Source of the DNA: Serratia symbiotica
GTDB lineage: Bacteria; Pseudomonadota; Gammaproteobacteria; Enterobacterales; Enterobacteriaceae
DNA length: 64,000 nucleotides
Reading direction: 5' to 3'
Assembly: GCA_900016775.1 (NCBI GenBank)
Contig: LN890288.1
Span: 124,001 to 188,000 of the forward strand
In this document: one piece after another, positions 19,886 to 28,297 of the stretch
How positions within the stretch are numbered: position 1 is the stretch's first letter
Layout of the letters: every line of letters begins with the position of its first letter
Program-made: the position numbers and the translations under genes
Notes under the pieces: model-generated
Database searches by the model: none
Told to the model about the DNA's origin: nothing
Seen by the model: only the letters and a program-made list of their open reading frames with translations

Positions 19886-19959
19886 TACGCCCTATAGGAT
19901 TTGAACCTATGACCTACAACTTAGAAGGTTGTTGCTCTATCCATCTGAGCTAAGGGCGT
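19886..19959 (-). tRNA. argU: tRNA-Arg(UCU)
   Basis: On the minus strand, acceptor ACGCCCT pairs with AGGGCGT and the discriminator is A. The anticodon stem ACAAC/GTTGT holds loop CTTCTAA with TCT (complement at 19923-19925). It reads AGA and AGG. E. coli argU starts with G1-C72; here it is A1-U72. No CCA is encoded. AGA is a favoured Arg codon in A+T-rich genomes. It is an isolated single gene. Confidence 0.95.
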
Positions 19960-20342
19960 TTAAAATATTATATTAAAATTATATTTTTAAGAATAATTTA
20001 AATTAAAATTTATATATTTTTATTTAAATTAATATATTGTAATATTTATATTTTTACAAAGTATATTAATTTTATTAAATAATAATAAATTATTATTATT
20101 TTTAATAAAATGTTTTAAATATATAATATTATTTATAAATAATATTATATATTTATTAAAATAATAATTAAAAGATAATATCTATTATTATAGATTGTTC
20201 TATTTATTTAAATAATATAACATATTAAATTATTATTTAATAGTAAATATATTTGTAATTGATATGTTTAATAAATTATTTCTTTAAAATATAATCTATT
20301 CTTATAGAAATATAATTAAATTTAAATATTTAGATAGGATAA
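19960..20342. other. Divergent spacer between tRNA-Arg and ansP
   Basis: A/T-only. It should contain promoters for both genes, but no convincing -35/-10 pair stands out. A weak GATAGGA-like ribosome site precedes ansP. Confidence 0.5.
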
Positions 20343-21770
20343 ATGATGCAATTATATAGTAAATTTATAAATGATAAAAAAAATAATAGATATTGGTTAA
20401 ATATTCATGAAGATGGTTATCTTAAAAATATGGGTAATAGGCAAATACAAATGATTGCTATTGGTGGTTCAATAGGTACTGGTTTATTTCTTGGTACTGG
20501 TGCTCGTTTAGAAATAGCAGGACCAGCTTTAGCATTAGTTTATATCGTTTGTGGTTTTTTTTCATTTTTTATATTACGTGCATTAGGTGAGTTAATTTTA
20601 TATCGTCCTACTAGTGGAAGTTTTGTTTCTTATACTAGAGAATTTTTTGGTGAGAAAGCTTCTTATGTTGTTGGATGGATGTATTTTTTAAATTGGGCAA
20701 TGACTGGTATTGCTGATATTACAGCTGTTGCATTATATATGCATTATTGGGTATCTTTTACATTAGTTCCACAATGGTTATTTGCATTATGTGCTTTAGG
20801 AGTAGTAGCTTCTATGAATATGATTGGTGTAAAATGGTTTTCAGAACTAGAATTTTGGTTTTCATTAATTAAAGTAATTGCTATATTATTATTTTTAATA
20901 ATTGGTTTATTATTTTTAGGAATTGGAATTCCAATAGAAGGGAATACTATTGGATTACACTTAATTACAAAGAATGGTGGAATGTTTCCACATGGTTTAT
21001 TGTCAGCTTTAGTATTAATTCAAGGTGTAATTTTTGCTTTTGCTGGAATTGAAATGATTGGTATTGCTGCAGGTGAATGCTGTAATCCAGAAAAGATATT
21101 ACCAAAGGCTATTAAAAATATTATTTGGCGTATTAGTTTATTTTATGTATGTTCTGTAGTACTTCTTGTATTACTTTTGCCTTGGAATATTTATCAATCA
21201 GGACAAAGTCCGTTTGTGACTTTTTTTAGTAAACTTGGTATACCTTATATTAGTACAATCATGAATATTGTAGTATTAACAGCTGCATTATCAAGTTTAA
21301 ATTCTGGTTTGTATTCTACAGGTCGTATATTACGTTCATTATCACTAGGTGGATCTGCACCTAAGTTTATGTCTAAAATGAATAATCAACAAGTACCATA
21401 TGTTGGTATTTTAGTAACATGTTGTATTTATATAGTTGGTGTTTTATTAAATTATTTAGTACCTTTATGGATATTTGAAATTGTATTAAATATTGCATCT
21501 TTAGGTATTATTATTTCATGGGTATTTATTATTATTTGTCAAATGCGTTTACGTAAAGCTATTAATATTGGTAAAATAAAAAAAGTTTCATTTAAAATGC
21601 CTGGTGCACCATTTACATCTTGGTTAACATTAAGTTTTTTATTAATGGTTTTAATTATGATGGCTTTTGATTATCCTAATGGTACTTTAACTATTGCTAG
21701 TATTCCTATATTAGGAATAATATTATTATTTGGTTGGTATAGTTTACGTAAATATTCATATAAAGTTTAA
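20343..21770 (+). CDS. ansP: L-asparagine permease (APC superfamily)
   Basis: Inner-membrane amino acid/proton symporter with 12 predicted helices. It is collinear with E. coli AnsP: GNRQIQMIAIGGSIGTGLFLG (unwound helix 1 near 40-52), GELILYRPTSGSFVSY, INWAMTGIADITAVALYMHYW-like helix 3, and QSPFVTFFSKLG. The match is far better than to other members such as ProY, AroP or CycA. The C-terminal cytoplasmic tail is about 25 residues shorter than in E. coli. Two adjacent ATG codons allow a one-residue shift in start. It stands alone and would import host asparagine. Confidence 0.9.
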   Translation: MMQLYSKFINDKKNNRYWLNIHEDGYLKNMGNRQIQMIAIGGSIGTGLFLGTGARLEIAGPALALVYIVCGFFSFFILRALGELILYRPTSGSFVSYTREFFGEKASYVVGWMYFLNWAMTGIADITAVALYMHYWVSFTLVPQWLFALCALGVVASMNMIGVKWFSELEFWFSLIKVIAILLFLIIGLLFLGIGIPIEGNTIGLHLITKNGGMFPHGLLSALVLIQGVIFAFAGIEMIGIAAGECCNPEKILPKAIKNIIWRISLFYVCSVVLLVLLLPWNIYQSGQSPFVTFFSKLGIPYISTIMNIVVLTAALSSLNSGLYSTGRILRSLSLGGSAPKFMSKMNNQQVPYVGILVTCCIYIVGVLLNYLVPLWIFEIVLNIASLGIIISWVFIIICQMRLRKAINIGKIKKVSFKMPGAPFTSWLTLSFLLMVLIMMAFDYPNGTLTIASIPILGIILLFGWYSLRKYSYKV

Positions 21771-23007
21771 TTAATATTTATAATTTAAATAAATGTAAAT
21801 ATTTTAAAAAATAATTGTTTTATAATAAAATATTTATATTTATTTAAAATTTCAAAAATATTTATATTTATTAATTATGTTATAATATATATAATAATAT
21901 TATAAAAAATCATATAATAAATATATTAATAATTATTAATGATAAATAATAATATTGATATTTATATTAATAATTTTATTAAAATATTATATAAATAAAT
22001 TATATATTTTATATTTTAGTATTTTTTAATATTTTTATTTTTATATATTTATTTAATTTATATTTAAATTTAATCGTATAAATTTAAATATGAATTTTAA
22101 TAAATTTATAAATTATTATATTTTTTTATGATTTAATTTGTATATTATAAAACTAAAATTACGATTTATTATTTTTTAAAAAAAATAATATTTTTAAGTA
22201 TATTTTTAAGTAATTGTTTTTTTTAAAAATTATATATTATATAATTATTAATATTAATTTTTATTTTAATAAAATATTTTTTAATTTTATATTTATTTTT
22301 TATTATATTTAATAAATATTTATATTATTTTAATATTTAGTATATATATATGTTTTTAATGTTGTATTATAAATATAATTTAAGTATTATAAAATAAATT
22401 TTTTAATATATTATTGTTGTTATAATATATAAAATTAAATATATTTAATATATTATTTAATTTTTTAAATTTATTAATTATTAATATTATTTAATTTTTG
22501 ATAGATATAACATTAATCATTATAAAATATTTTTAAATTAATTTTTATTATATTAGTTTATATTTATATTTAGTTAATATTTAAAATTATTTTTTAATAA
22601 ATTTTTATTTAATATCATTAAGTTATTTATTTATATATTTAATTTTTATATAAATAAAATAAATATTAATATAATTATAAATTTTAAATTTTATTTTTTA
22701 AAGCATTTTGATCAATAAACATATATTTATATTAATTTGTAATTTAAATTTATATATTTTTATTTTATATCTTAAAAGATTAATAATTTATTAAAATTAA
22801 TAAATTATTTTACATTAATATTTTTTATTTCATTTTTTAAAAAAAATAATAATAATAAAATATTAAAATATTTATTTTATTATTATTATTTATACAATAT
22901 AATAAAATTATATTTTTAATATTTATTTGATTTAAATTTAATATTTAAAAAATGTTATATAAATATAAATTTTTAAAATTATAAAAATAAAAATTAGGAG
23001 ATTTTTA
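21771..23007. other. Gene desert between ansP and adk
   Basis: 1.24 kb of very A/T-rich DNA without a supportable gene. In enterics htpG lies immediately upstream of adk; nothing here reads as HtpG. AGGAG at 22996-23000 is the adk ribosome site. Confidence 0.55.
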
Positions 23008-23652
23008 ATGAATATTATCTTACTAGGTGCACCAGGCTCTGGTAAGGGTACTCAAGCTGATTTTATTACGAAAAAATATGGTATTCCTAAAATTTCTAGT
23101 GGAGAAATATTACGTTCTATTATAAATTCAGGTAGTAATTTAGGAAATAAAATAAAAAAAATAATAAATATTGGAAAATTAGTAAATGATAAATTAATTC
23201 TTAATTTTATAAAAGATAGAATTTTAAAAAAAGATTGTAAAAATGGTTTTTTATTAGATGGTTTTCCACGTACTATTTTTCAAGCAAAAGCAATAAAAGA
23301 AATTGGTATAAATATAGATTATGTTTTAGAATTTAAAATATCTGATGCATTAGTTATGAATCGTATTATTGGACGTCGTATACATATTCCTTCTGGTCGT
23401 ATATATCATATAAAATTTAATCCACCAAAAATAATAAATAAAGATGATATCACTGGTGAAAATTTAAGTATTAGACAAGATGATCAAGAAATAACTATAC
23501 AAAAACGTTTATTTGAATATCATCAAAGAACTATACCACTTATTTTTTATTATCGCCAAGAAGCTAAAATAAATAATATTAAATATCATAAAATAGATGC
23601 TACTTGTAAAATTAATGATATTAATTCAATGTTATCAATGATAATTAATTAA
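23008..23652 (+). CDS. adk: Adenylate kinase
   Basis: Interconverts ATP + AMP and 2 ADP. P-loop GAPGSGKGTQ (residues 7-16), AMP-binding DGFPRT near 84-89, a complete 'long' LID domain with GRRIHIPSGRIYH near 122-134, and RQDDQEITIQKR. It is 214 residues, identical in length to E. coli. A good AGGAG precedes the ATG. Confidence 0.97.
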   Translation: MNIILLGAPGSGKGTQADFITKKYGIPKISSGEILRSIINSGSNLGNKIKKIINIGKLVNDKLILNFIKDRILKKDCKNGFLLDGFPRTIFQAKAIKEIGINIDYVLEFKISDALVMNRIIGRRIHIPSGRIYHIKFNPPKIINKDDITGENLSIRQDDQEITIQKRLFEYHQRTIPLIFYYRQEAKINNIKYHKIDATCKINDINSMLSMIIN

Positions 23653-23801
23653 TTTTTATTTTTTTTATTAATTAAATTTATTTAATTAATAAAAAATAAT
23701 AATAAAATGTAAATTAAATACGATAAAATTTATATTTTATTATTATAAATATTAAATTTAAAATATTAAAATTTATTTATTTAAATTTTACTAAAAATAA
23801 T

Positions 23802-23826
23802 TGTGAGAGGTTAATGACCTCTCACA
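23802..23826 (-). terminator. Bidirectional terminator between adk and hslVU
   Basis: TGTGAGAGGT (23802-23811), loop TAATG, ACCTCTCACA (23817-23826): a perfect 10-bp GC-containing stem. Read on the minus strand it is followed by a T-rich run, so it ends hslVU (stop at 23859). It may also stop adk transcripts arriving from the left. Confidence 0.88.
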
Positions 23827-23858
23827 TAAATAATTAATAATATAATAATATTAAATAT

Positions 23859-25193
23859 TTATAAAATAAAACGACTTAAATCTTCATCTTTAATTAATGT
23901 GTTTAAATGATTAGATACATATTCTTTATCAATGATAATATTTTTATTATTAACTTCACTTGCATCATAAGAAATATCTTCCATTACATGCTCTAATATA
24001 GTATGTAAACGTCGTGCACCGATATTTTCTTTATTTTCATTTACTTGCCATGCTGTTTCAGCAATATAACGAATACCAGTAGAAGTAAATTCTATGTTAA
24101 TACCTTCAGTACCTAAAAGTGCTTTATATTGTTCTGTTAATGAAGCATTAGGTTCTGTTAAAATTCGTTCAAAATCTTCAGTAGTTAATGCTTGTAATTC
24201 AACACAAATAGGTAATCTCCCCTGTAATTCCGGAATTAAATCTGAAGGATTAGCGGTTTGAAATGCTCCAGATGCAATAAATAAAATATAATCAGTTTTT
24301 ACCATACCATGTTTAGTTGAAATTGTACAACCTTCTACTAATGGTAATAAATCACGTTGTACACCTTCACGTGATACATCTGGTCCAGAATTTTGACTAC
24401 CACGTTTACAAATTTTATCAATTTCATCAATAAATACAATACCATGTTGTTCTACTGCTGTAATTGCTTTTTCTTTTAGTTCTTCTTGGTTTATTAATTT
24501 ATTAGCTTCTTCTTCTACTAATAATTTAAAAGCTTCTTTAATTTTTAATTTACGTGATTTTTGTTTTTGTCCACTTAAATTTTGAAACATTGATTGTAAT
24601 TGATTAGTCATTTCCTCCATTCCAGGAGGTGCCATAATTTCAACACTTATTGGAGCAACAGCTAAATCAAGTTCTAATTCTTTTTCATCTAAATGACCTT
24701 CTCGTAATTTTTTACGAAATGCTTGACGAGTAGCTGATGGTTCTTTATTTTCTTCTAATTGACCCCAATTATTTTTAGCTGGAGGAATTAATGCATCAAG
24801 AATTCGTTCTTCAGCTAATTCTTCTGCATGAGTACGATTATTTTTAATTGATTGAATACGTATCATTTTAATTGCAATATCTGTTAAATCTCTAATAATT
24901 GAATCTACTTCTTTACCTACATAACCTACTTCAGTAAATTTTGTTGCTTCAACTTTAATAAATGGTGCATTAGCTAATTTTGCTAGACGACGTGCAATTT
25001 CTGTTTTACCCACACCAGTTGGTCCGATCATTAAAATATTTTTTGGTGTTATTTCATTACGTAATAACTTATTAAGTTGTATTCTACGCCATCGATTACG
25101 TAGAGCAATAGCAACAGCACGTTTAGCTTTATCTTGACCAATAATGTATTTATTAAGTTTATTGACAATTTCGCGCGGAGTCATTTCAGACAT
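23859..25193 (-). CDS. hslU: HslU (ClpY) ATPase subunit of the HslUV protease
   Basis: AAA+ unfoldase that feeds proteins into the HslV chamber. Walker A GPTGVGKT at residues 57-64, GYVGKEVDS pore loop near 91-99, the family-specific I domain in the middle, Walker B VFIDEID near 253-259, sensor 2 in ENIGARRLH, and the C-terminal LSRFIL tail that docks into HslV. Its 444 residues match E. coli (443). It lies 12 bp after hslV in one operon. Confidence 0.97.
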   Translation of the reverse strand: MSEMTPREIVNKLNKYIIGQDKAKRAVAIALRNRWRRIQLNKLLRNEITPKNILMIGPTGVGKTEIARRLAKLANAPFIKVEATKFTEVGYVGKEVDSIIRDLTDIAIKMIRIQSIKNNRTHAEELAEERILDALIPPAKNNWGQLEENKEPSATRQAFRKKLREGHLDEKELELDLAVAPISVEIMAPPGMEEMTNQLQSMFQNLSGQKQKSRKLKIKEAFKLLVEEEANKLINQEELKEKAITAVEQHGIVFIDEIDKICKRGSQNSGPDVSREGVQRDLLPLVEGCTISTKHGMVKTDYILFIASGAFQTANPSDLIPELQGRLPICVELQALTTEDFERILTEPNASLTEQYKALLGTEGINIEFTSTGIRYIAETAWQVNENKENIGARRLHTILEHVMEDISYDASEVNNKNIIIDKEYVSNHLNTLIKDEDLSRFIL

Positions 25194-25205
25194 GGTATTT
25201 GATCC

Positions 25206-25736
25206 TTACGCTTTAGATGGTAATTCTTCAATAGTATAAAAATGATTAGTATATATACAAATATCTCCGGCAATCTTAAGAGCTTTATTAACAATTTCAC
25301 GAGCATTTAATTTAGTATTTTCTAATAATGCTTTAGCTGCTGCTTGGGCGTATGGACTACCAGAACCAATAGCAATTAAATCATTTTCAGGTTGAATAAC
25401 ATCACCATTTCCAGTAATAATTAATGAAGCTTGTTTATCAACTACAGCTAGTAATGCTTCTAGTTTACGTAATATACGATCAGTACGCCAATCTTTTGCT
25501 AATTCTACAGCAGATTTTATTAAGTGACCTTGATGCGTTTCCAGTTTTTGCTCAAACAATTCAAAAAGTGTAAAAGCGTCAGAGGTTCCGCCAGCAAAAC
25601 CAGCAATGACCTTATTTTTATATAAGCGACGTACTTTTTTGACATTGCTTTTCATTACTGTATTGCCTAATGTAGCTTGACCATCACCTCCGATTACTAC
25701 TTGGTTGTGTCGGCGAACACTAATTATTGTTGTCAC
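25206..25736 (-). CDS. hslV: HslV (ClpQ) peptidase subunit of the HslUV protease
   Basis: Threonine peptidase forming a double hexamer. The start chosen is GTG at 25736, giving MTTIISVRR. Removal of Met exposes the catalytic N-terminal Thr, and AGGA sits 7 bases upstream. The TTG two codons earlier would bury that Thr. The result is 176 residues, as in E. coli. The GDGQATLGN strand, basic NVKKVRR segment and [18 protein letters not shown] are conserved. It is preceded by a heat-shock promoter and leader hairpin and followed by hslU. Confidence 0.95.
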   Translation of the reverse strand: MTTIISVRRHNQVVIGGDGQATLGNTVMKSNVKKVRRLYKNKVIAGFAGGTSDAFTLFELFEQKLETHQGHLIKSAVELAKDWRTDRILRKLEALLAVVDKQASLIITGNGDVIQPENDLIAIGSGSPYAQAAAKALLENTKLNAREIVNKALKIAGDICIYTNHFYTIEELPSKA

Positions 25737-25767
25737 AAGCAAATCCTGATTAAAGACAGAAAAAAAT

Positions 25768-25801
25768 CTTCATATCTCTAATTATTATAGAGACTATGAA
25801 G
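25768..25801 (-). promoter_or_regulatory. Leader stem-loop of the hslVU mRNA
   Basis: On the minus strand CTTCATA-G-TCTCTA, a 7-base loop, then TAGAGA-TATGAAG forms a 13-bp stem with a single bulged G. It lies between the sigma-32 promoter and the hslV start. I recall that the E. coli hslVU (clpQY) leader also carries a stem-loop affecting mRNA stability; the correspondence is inference. Confidence 0.75.
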
Positions 25802-25816
25802 CATATTAAAATTATT

Positions 25817-25847
25817 AAATGGGGGAAAATTAAAAATTTTCAACCCT
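25817..25847 (-). promoter_or_regulatory. Sigma-32 heat-shock promoter of hslVU
   Basis: The minus strand reads AGGGTTGAAA (25847-25838), then 13 bases, then CCCCATTT (25824-25817). This matches the RpoH consensus CTTGAAA - 13 to 17 - CCCCATNT very closely. Transcription would begin near 25810, giving a leader of roughly 74 nt. The five-C run is striking in this A/T background. Confidence 0.88.
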
Positions 25848-26220
25848 AAAAATTTTATAAAAAATAAAATTTAAAAATATTAATATTAATAATATTAATT
25901 ATATTTTTTTTTATTATTTTATAATTTATATTATAATTAAAAAAATATAAATATTTTATTGTTTATAATTTATATATAATTTTTATTTTGAAAATTAAAT
26001 TATAACAAATAAATTTAATTTTATGAATAATTTATAAAATTTTTTTTATATTTTATTTTATATTATTTTTTAATTTATTTAATTTTATTATTATTTTTTA
26101 AATAAATATTAAATATAAATTATTTTTTTTATTTAATATATATATAGTATTAAATTTTATTTTTAAAATGTTATTAAATATTAATTTTAATTATTTTAAA
26201 TAATATATAAAAATTTTATT
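25848..26220. other. Spacer between mini-ftsN and the hslVU promoter
   Basis: A/T-only sequence of the size expected if the linker and SPOR domain of ftsN had eroded. I could not read any SPOR-like residues in it. No other element was recognised. Confidence 0.5.
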
Positions 26221-26562
26221 TTATATTAATTTTTTAGTATGTATTGTATAATTTAAAATAATATTATATGAAATATATAAATTAATTTGTTGTTTTTCTA
26301 ATTCTTTAATATATTTCCAACGTTCTTTTGGTTTTTGAGGTAAATTATTACTTAAATTATTATTTTGTATTGATGATAATGGAATTTTTTCTATTTTATA
26401 ATGTATAATATAATAAAAACTACATATAAAAAATATTAATGATATTAAAATTAAAAAAATATTATTTTTAATAAAATTTAAAATATTAATTTTGTTTTTA
26501 TTAGAATATTTTTTATTATTTTTTATATATTTTTTATGGTTTATATAATCTTTTTTTACCAC
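26221..26562 (-). CDS. ftsN: Truncated cell-division protein FtsN (membrane anchor plus essential helix only)
   Basis: FtsN triggers septal peptidoglycan synthesis through FtsA and FtsQLB/FtsWI. This 113-residue version has a basic cytoplasmic N-terminus starting MVKKDYINHKK with D5 (the FtsA-interacting residue in E. coli), one transmembrane helix (about 34-54), and LPQKPKERWKYIKELEKQQ (74-92). The latter matches E. coli's essential periplasmic segment, with W82, Y84 and L88 for E. coli W83, Y85 and L89. The long linker and C-terminal SPOR domain (E. coli is 319 residues) are missing. Its position upstream of hslVU is the enteric one, which supports the identification. Confidence 0.88.
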   Translation of the reverse strand: MVKKDYINHKKYIKNNKKYSNKNKINILNFIKNNIFLILISLIFFICSFYYIIHYKIEKIPLSSIQNNNLSNNLPQKPKERWKYIKELEKQQINLYISYNIILNYTIHTKKLI

Positions 26563-27155
26563 TATAATTCCATTATCTCATAATTAAAATATAAGTCTAC
26601 TATATTATTATATAATTACATTAATATATATTTTAATTTAAATATTTTATATTATAAGATAAATTAATAGTTAATTGTAATGTATTAAATTTTAATATTT
26701 ATTGATATTTTATAAAAATTAAATTAAATAATATATTATTAAATATTTTATATATTATATAGTAATAATAATTTTATTAAATGTTTTTTATAAATAAAAA
26801 TATTATAATTATTTTATAGAATATATAATTATATTAAATATTAATTTTATATTAAATAAATTTAATATTTAATTTTTTAATTTATATAATTTTATTAAAT
26901 TTTTAAAGAAATCATTATAAATTATTAAATATTTAATAATTTATAATGATTTGATTAAATATTAATAATATTATTTTAAATATTTTATATATTAATTAAT
27001 ACAATCAATTTTAAAAATTTATGTATTATAAATAAATTTAATTTTATTATTGATAATATATAATCAATAAATTTAAATATTTATATATTTAATATTTTAT
27101 AAAAAAAACATAATTTTAAAATTTATTATTAATAACATAAAATAGAGTAATAAAT
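26563..27155. other. Divergent spacer between ftsN and ispA
   Basis: 593 bp, nearly pure A/T. No gene, RNA or clear promoter box identified. xseB, the usual upstream neighbour of ispA, is not present. Confidence 0.55.
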
Positions 27156-28076
27156 ATGTTAAAAATTATTCAATCTATTAATTTTTTTGATACATTTACA
27201 GAATTTCAAAAACGTATAAATAATGTATTATTAAAGTTTATGATGTCATTACCATGTAATGAAAATAATTTAATTTCTGCTATGAGATATAGCACACTTT
27301 TTAGTGGTAAACGTTTTCGTCCATTATTAGTATATATTATCGGGCAAATGTTTGATATTAGTAAAAATAATTTAGATGCACCAGCAGCTGCTATTGAATG
27401 TATTCATGCTTATTCTTTAATTCATGATGATTTACCATCTATGGATAATAATAATTTACGTAGAGGAAAAGAAACTTGTCATATTAAATTTGGTGAAGCA
27501 AATGCAATTCTTGCAGGAGATGCATTACAAACGTTAGCTTTTTCTATTTTATCTAATGCTATAATGCCAAATGTAGTTTTAGATGATAGATTATTAATGA
27601 TTTCTATATTAGCAAAAGCTTCTGGAATATCTGGTATGTGTTTAGGTCAATTTATGGATTTAAATTGTTTAAATAAAAAAATTGATATAAAAAAATTAGA
27701 ACAAATTTATAATTATAAAACTGGTTCTTTAATTTCTGCAGCTGTTCATCTTGGTACTTTATCTGCTGGTGAATCTGGTCGTATAATATTACCAATTCTT
27801 AATCGTTATGCTTCTGCAATTGGTTTAGCATTTCAAATACAAGATGATATTTTAGATATTATCGGAAAAAGTAAAAAAACTGGTAAATATCAAGGTTTAG
27901 ATAAGCAATCTAAAAAAAATACTTATCCTATATTATTAGGTATAGAGAATTCTAAAAAAAGAATAATGGAATTATATTATGAAGCATTAGATGCATTGGA
28001 TATTTTAACAAATCAGTCTTATAATACAATATTATTAAAGGAATTAGCTAATTTTATTATTAAACGTGATAATTAA
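27156..28076 (+). CDS. ispA: Farnesyl diphosphate synthase
   Basis: Condenses IPP with DMAPP/GPP to FPP, for undecaprenyl phosphate and quinones. The first aspartate-rich motif is HDDLPSMDNNNLRRG (D91, D92, D97), the second QDDILD near 230-235, with the GKRFRP substrate loop at 51-56. The length of 306 is near E. coli (299). In enterics ispA sits between xseB and dxs; here dxs is about 24 kb away, so this gene has been separated from its operon. A weak hairpin follows the stop. Confidence 0.95.
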   Translation: MLKIIQSINFFDTFTEFQKRINNVLLKFMMSLPCNENNLISAMRYSTLFSGKRFRPLLVYIIGQMFDISKNNLDAPAAAIECIHAYSLIHDDLPSMDNNNLRRGKETCHIKFGEANAILAGDALQTLAFSILSNAIMPNVVLDDRLLMISILAKASGISGMCLGQFMDLNCLNKKIDIKKLEQIYNYKTGSLISAAVHLGTLSAGESGRIILPILNRYASAIGLAFQIQDDILDIIGKSKKTGKYQGLDKQSKKNTYPILLGIENSKKRIMELYYEALDALDILTNQSYNTILLKELANFIIKRDN

Positions 28077-28110
28077 TATATAAAATTATTTAAATTATTA
28101 AATATTGTTT

Positions 28111-28131
28111 AATAACAATCATTTTGTTATT
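28111..28131 (+). terminator. Weak hairpin after ispA
   Basis: AATAACAA (28111-28118), loop TCATT, TTGTTATT (28124-28131), then T-rich sequence. An 8-bp stem 35 bp past the ispA stop, plausible as a terminator but short and A/T-rich. Confidence 0.5.
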
Positions 28132-28191
28132 TTATTTTAAAATTAGAAATATTGAATTTTATTTTAATTTTATATAATATAATAATTAGAA

Positions 28192-28237
28192 TTAATACAA
28201 TTATAATTGTATTAAATTATTAAGTATAAATATACTT
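28192..28237 (+). promoter_or_regulatory. Tandem palindromes upstream of macB
   Basis: Two inverted repeats lie in a row: TTAATACAAT-TATA-ATTGTATTAA (28192-28215) and AAGTATA-AA-TATACTT (28222-28237). They end 60 bp before the macB ATG. They could be operator sites, mRNA hairpins or chance in A/T-rich DNA; the first, with 10-bp perfect arms, is the better. Confidence 0.35.
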
Positions 28238-28297
28238 TTAATAATCCTTAACTAAAAATAAAGTTATTTATATTTATAGTAGTTTTAAGGATAATGA

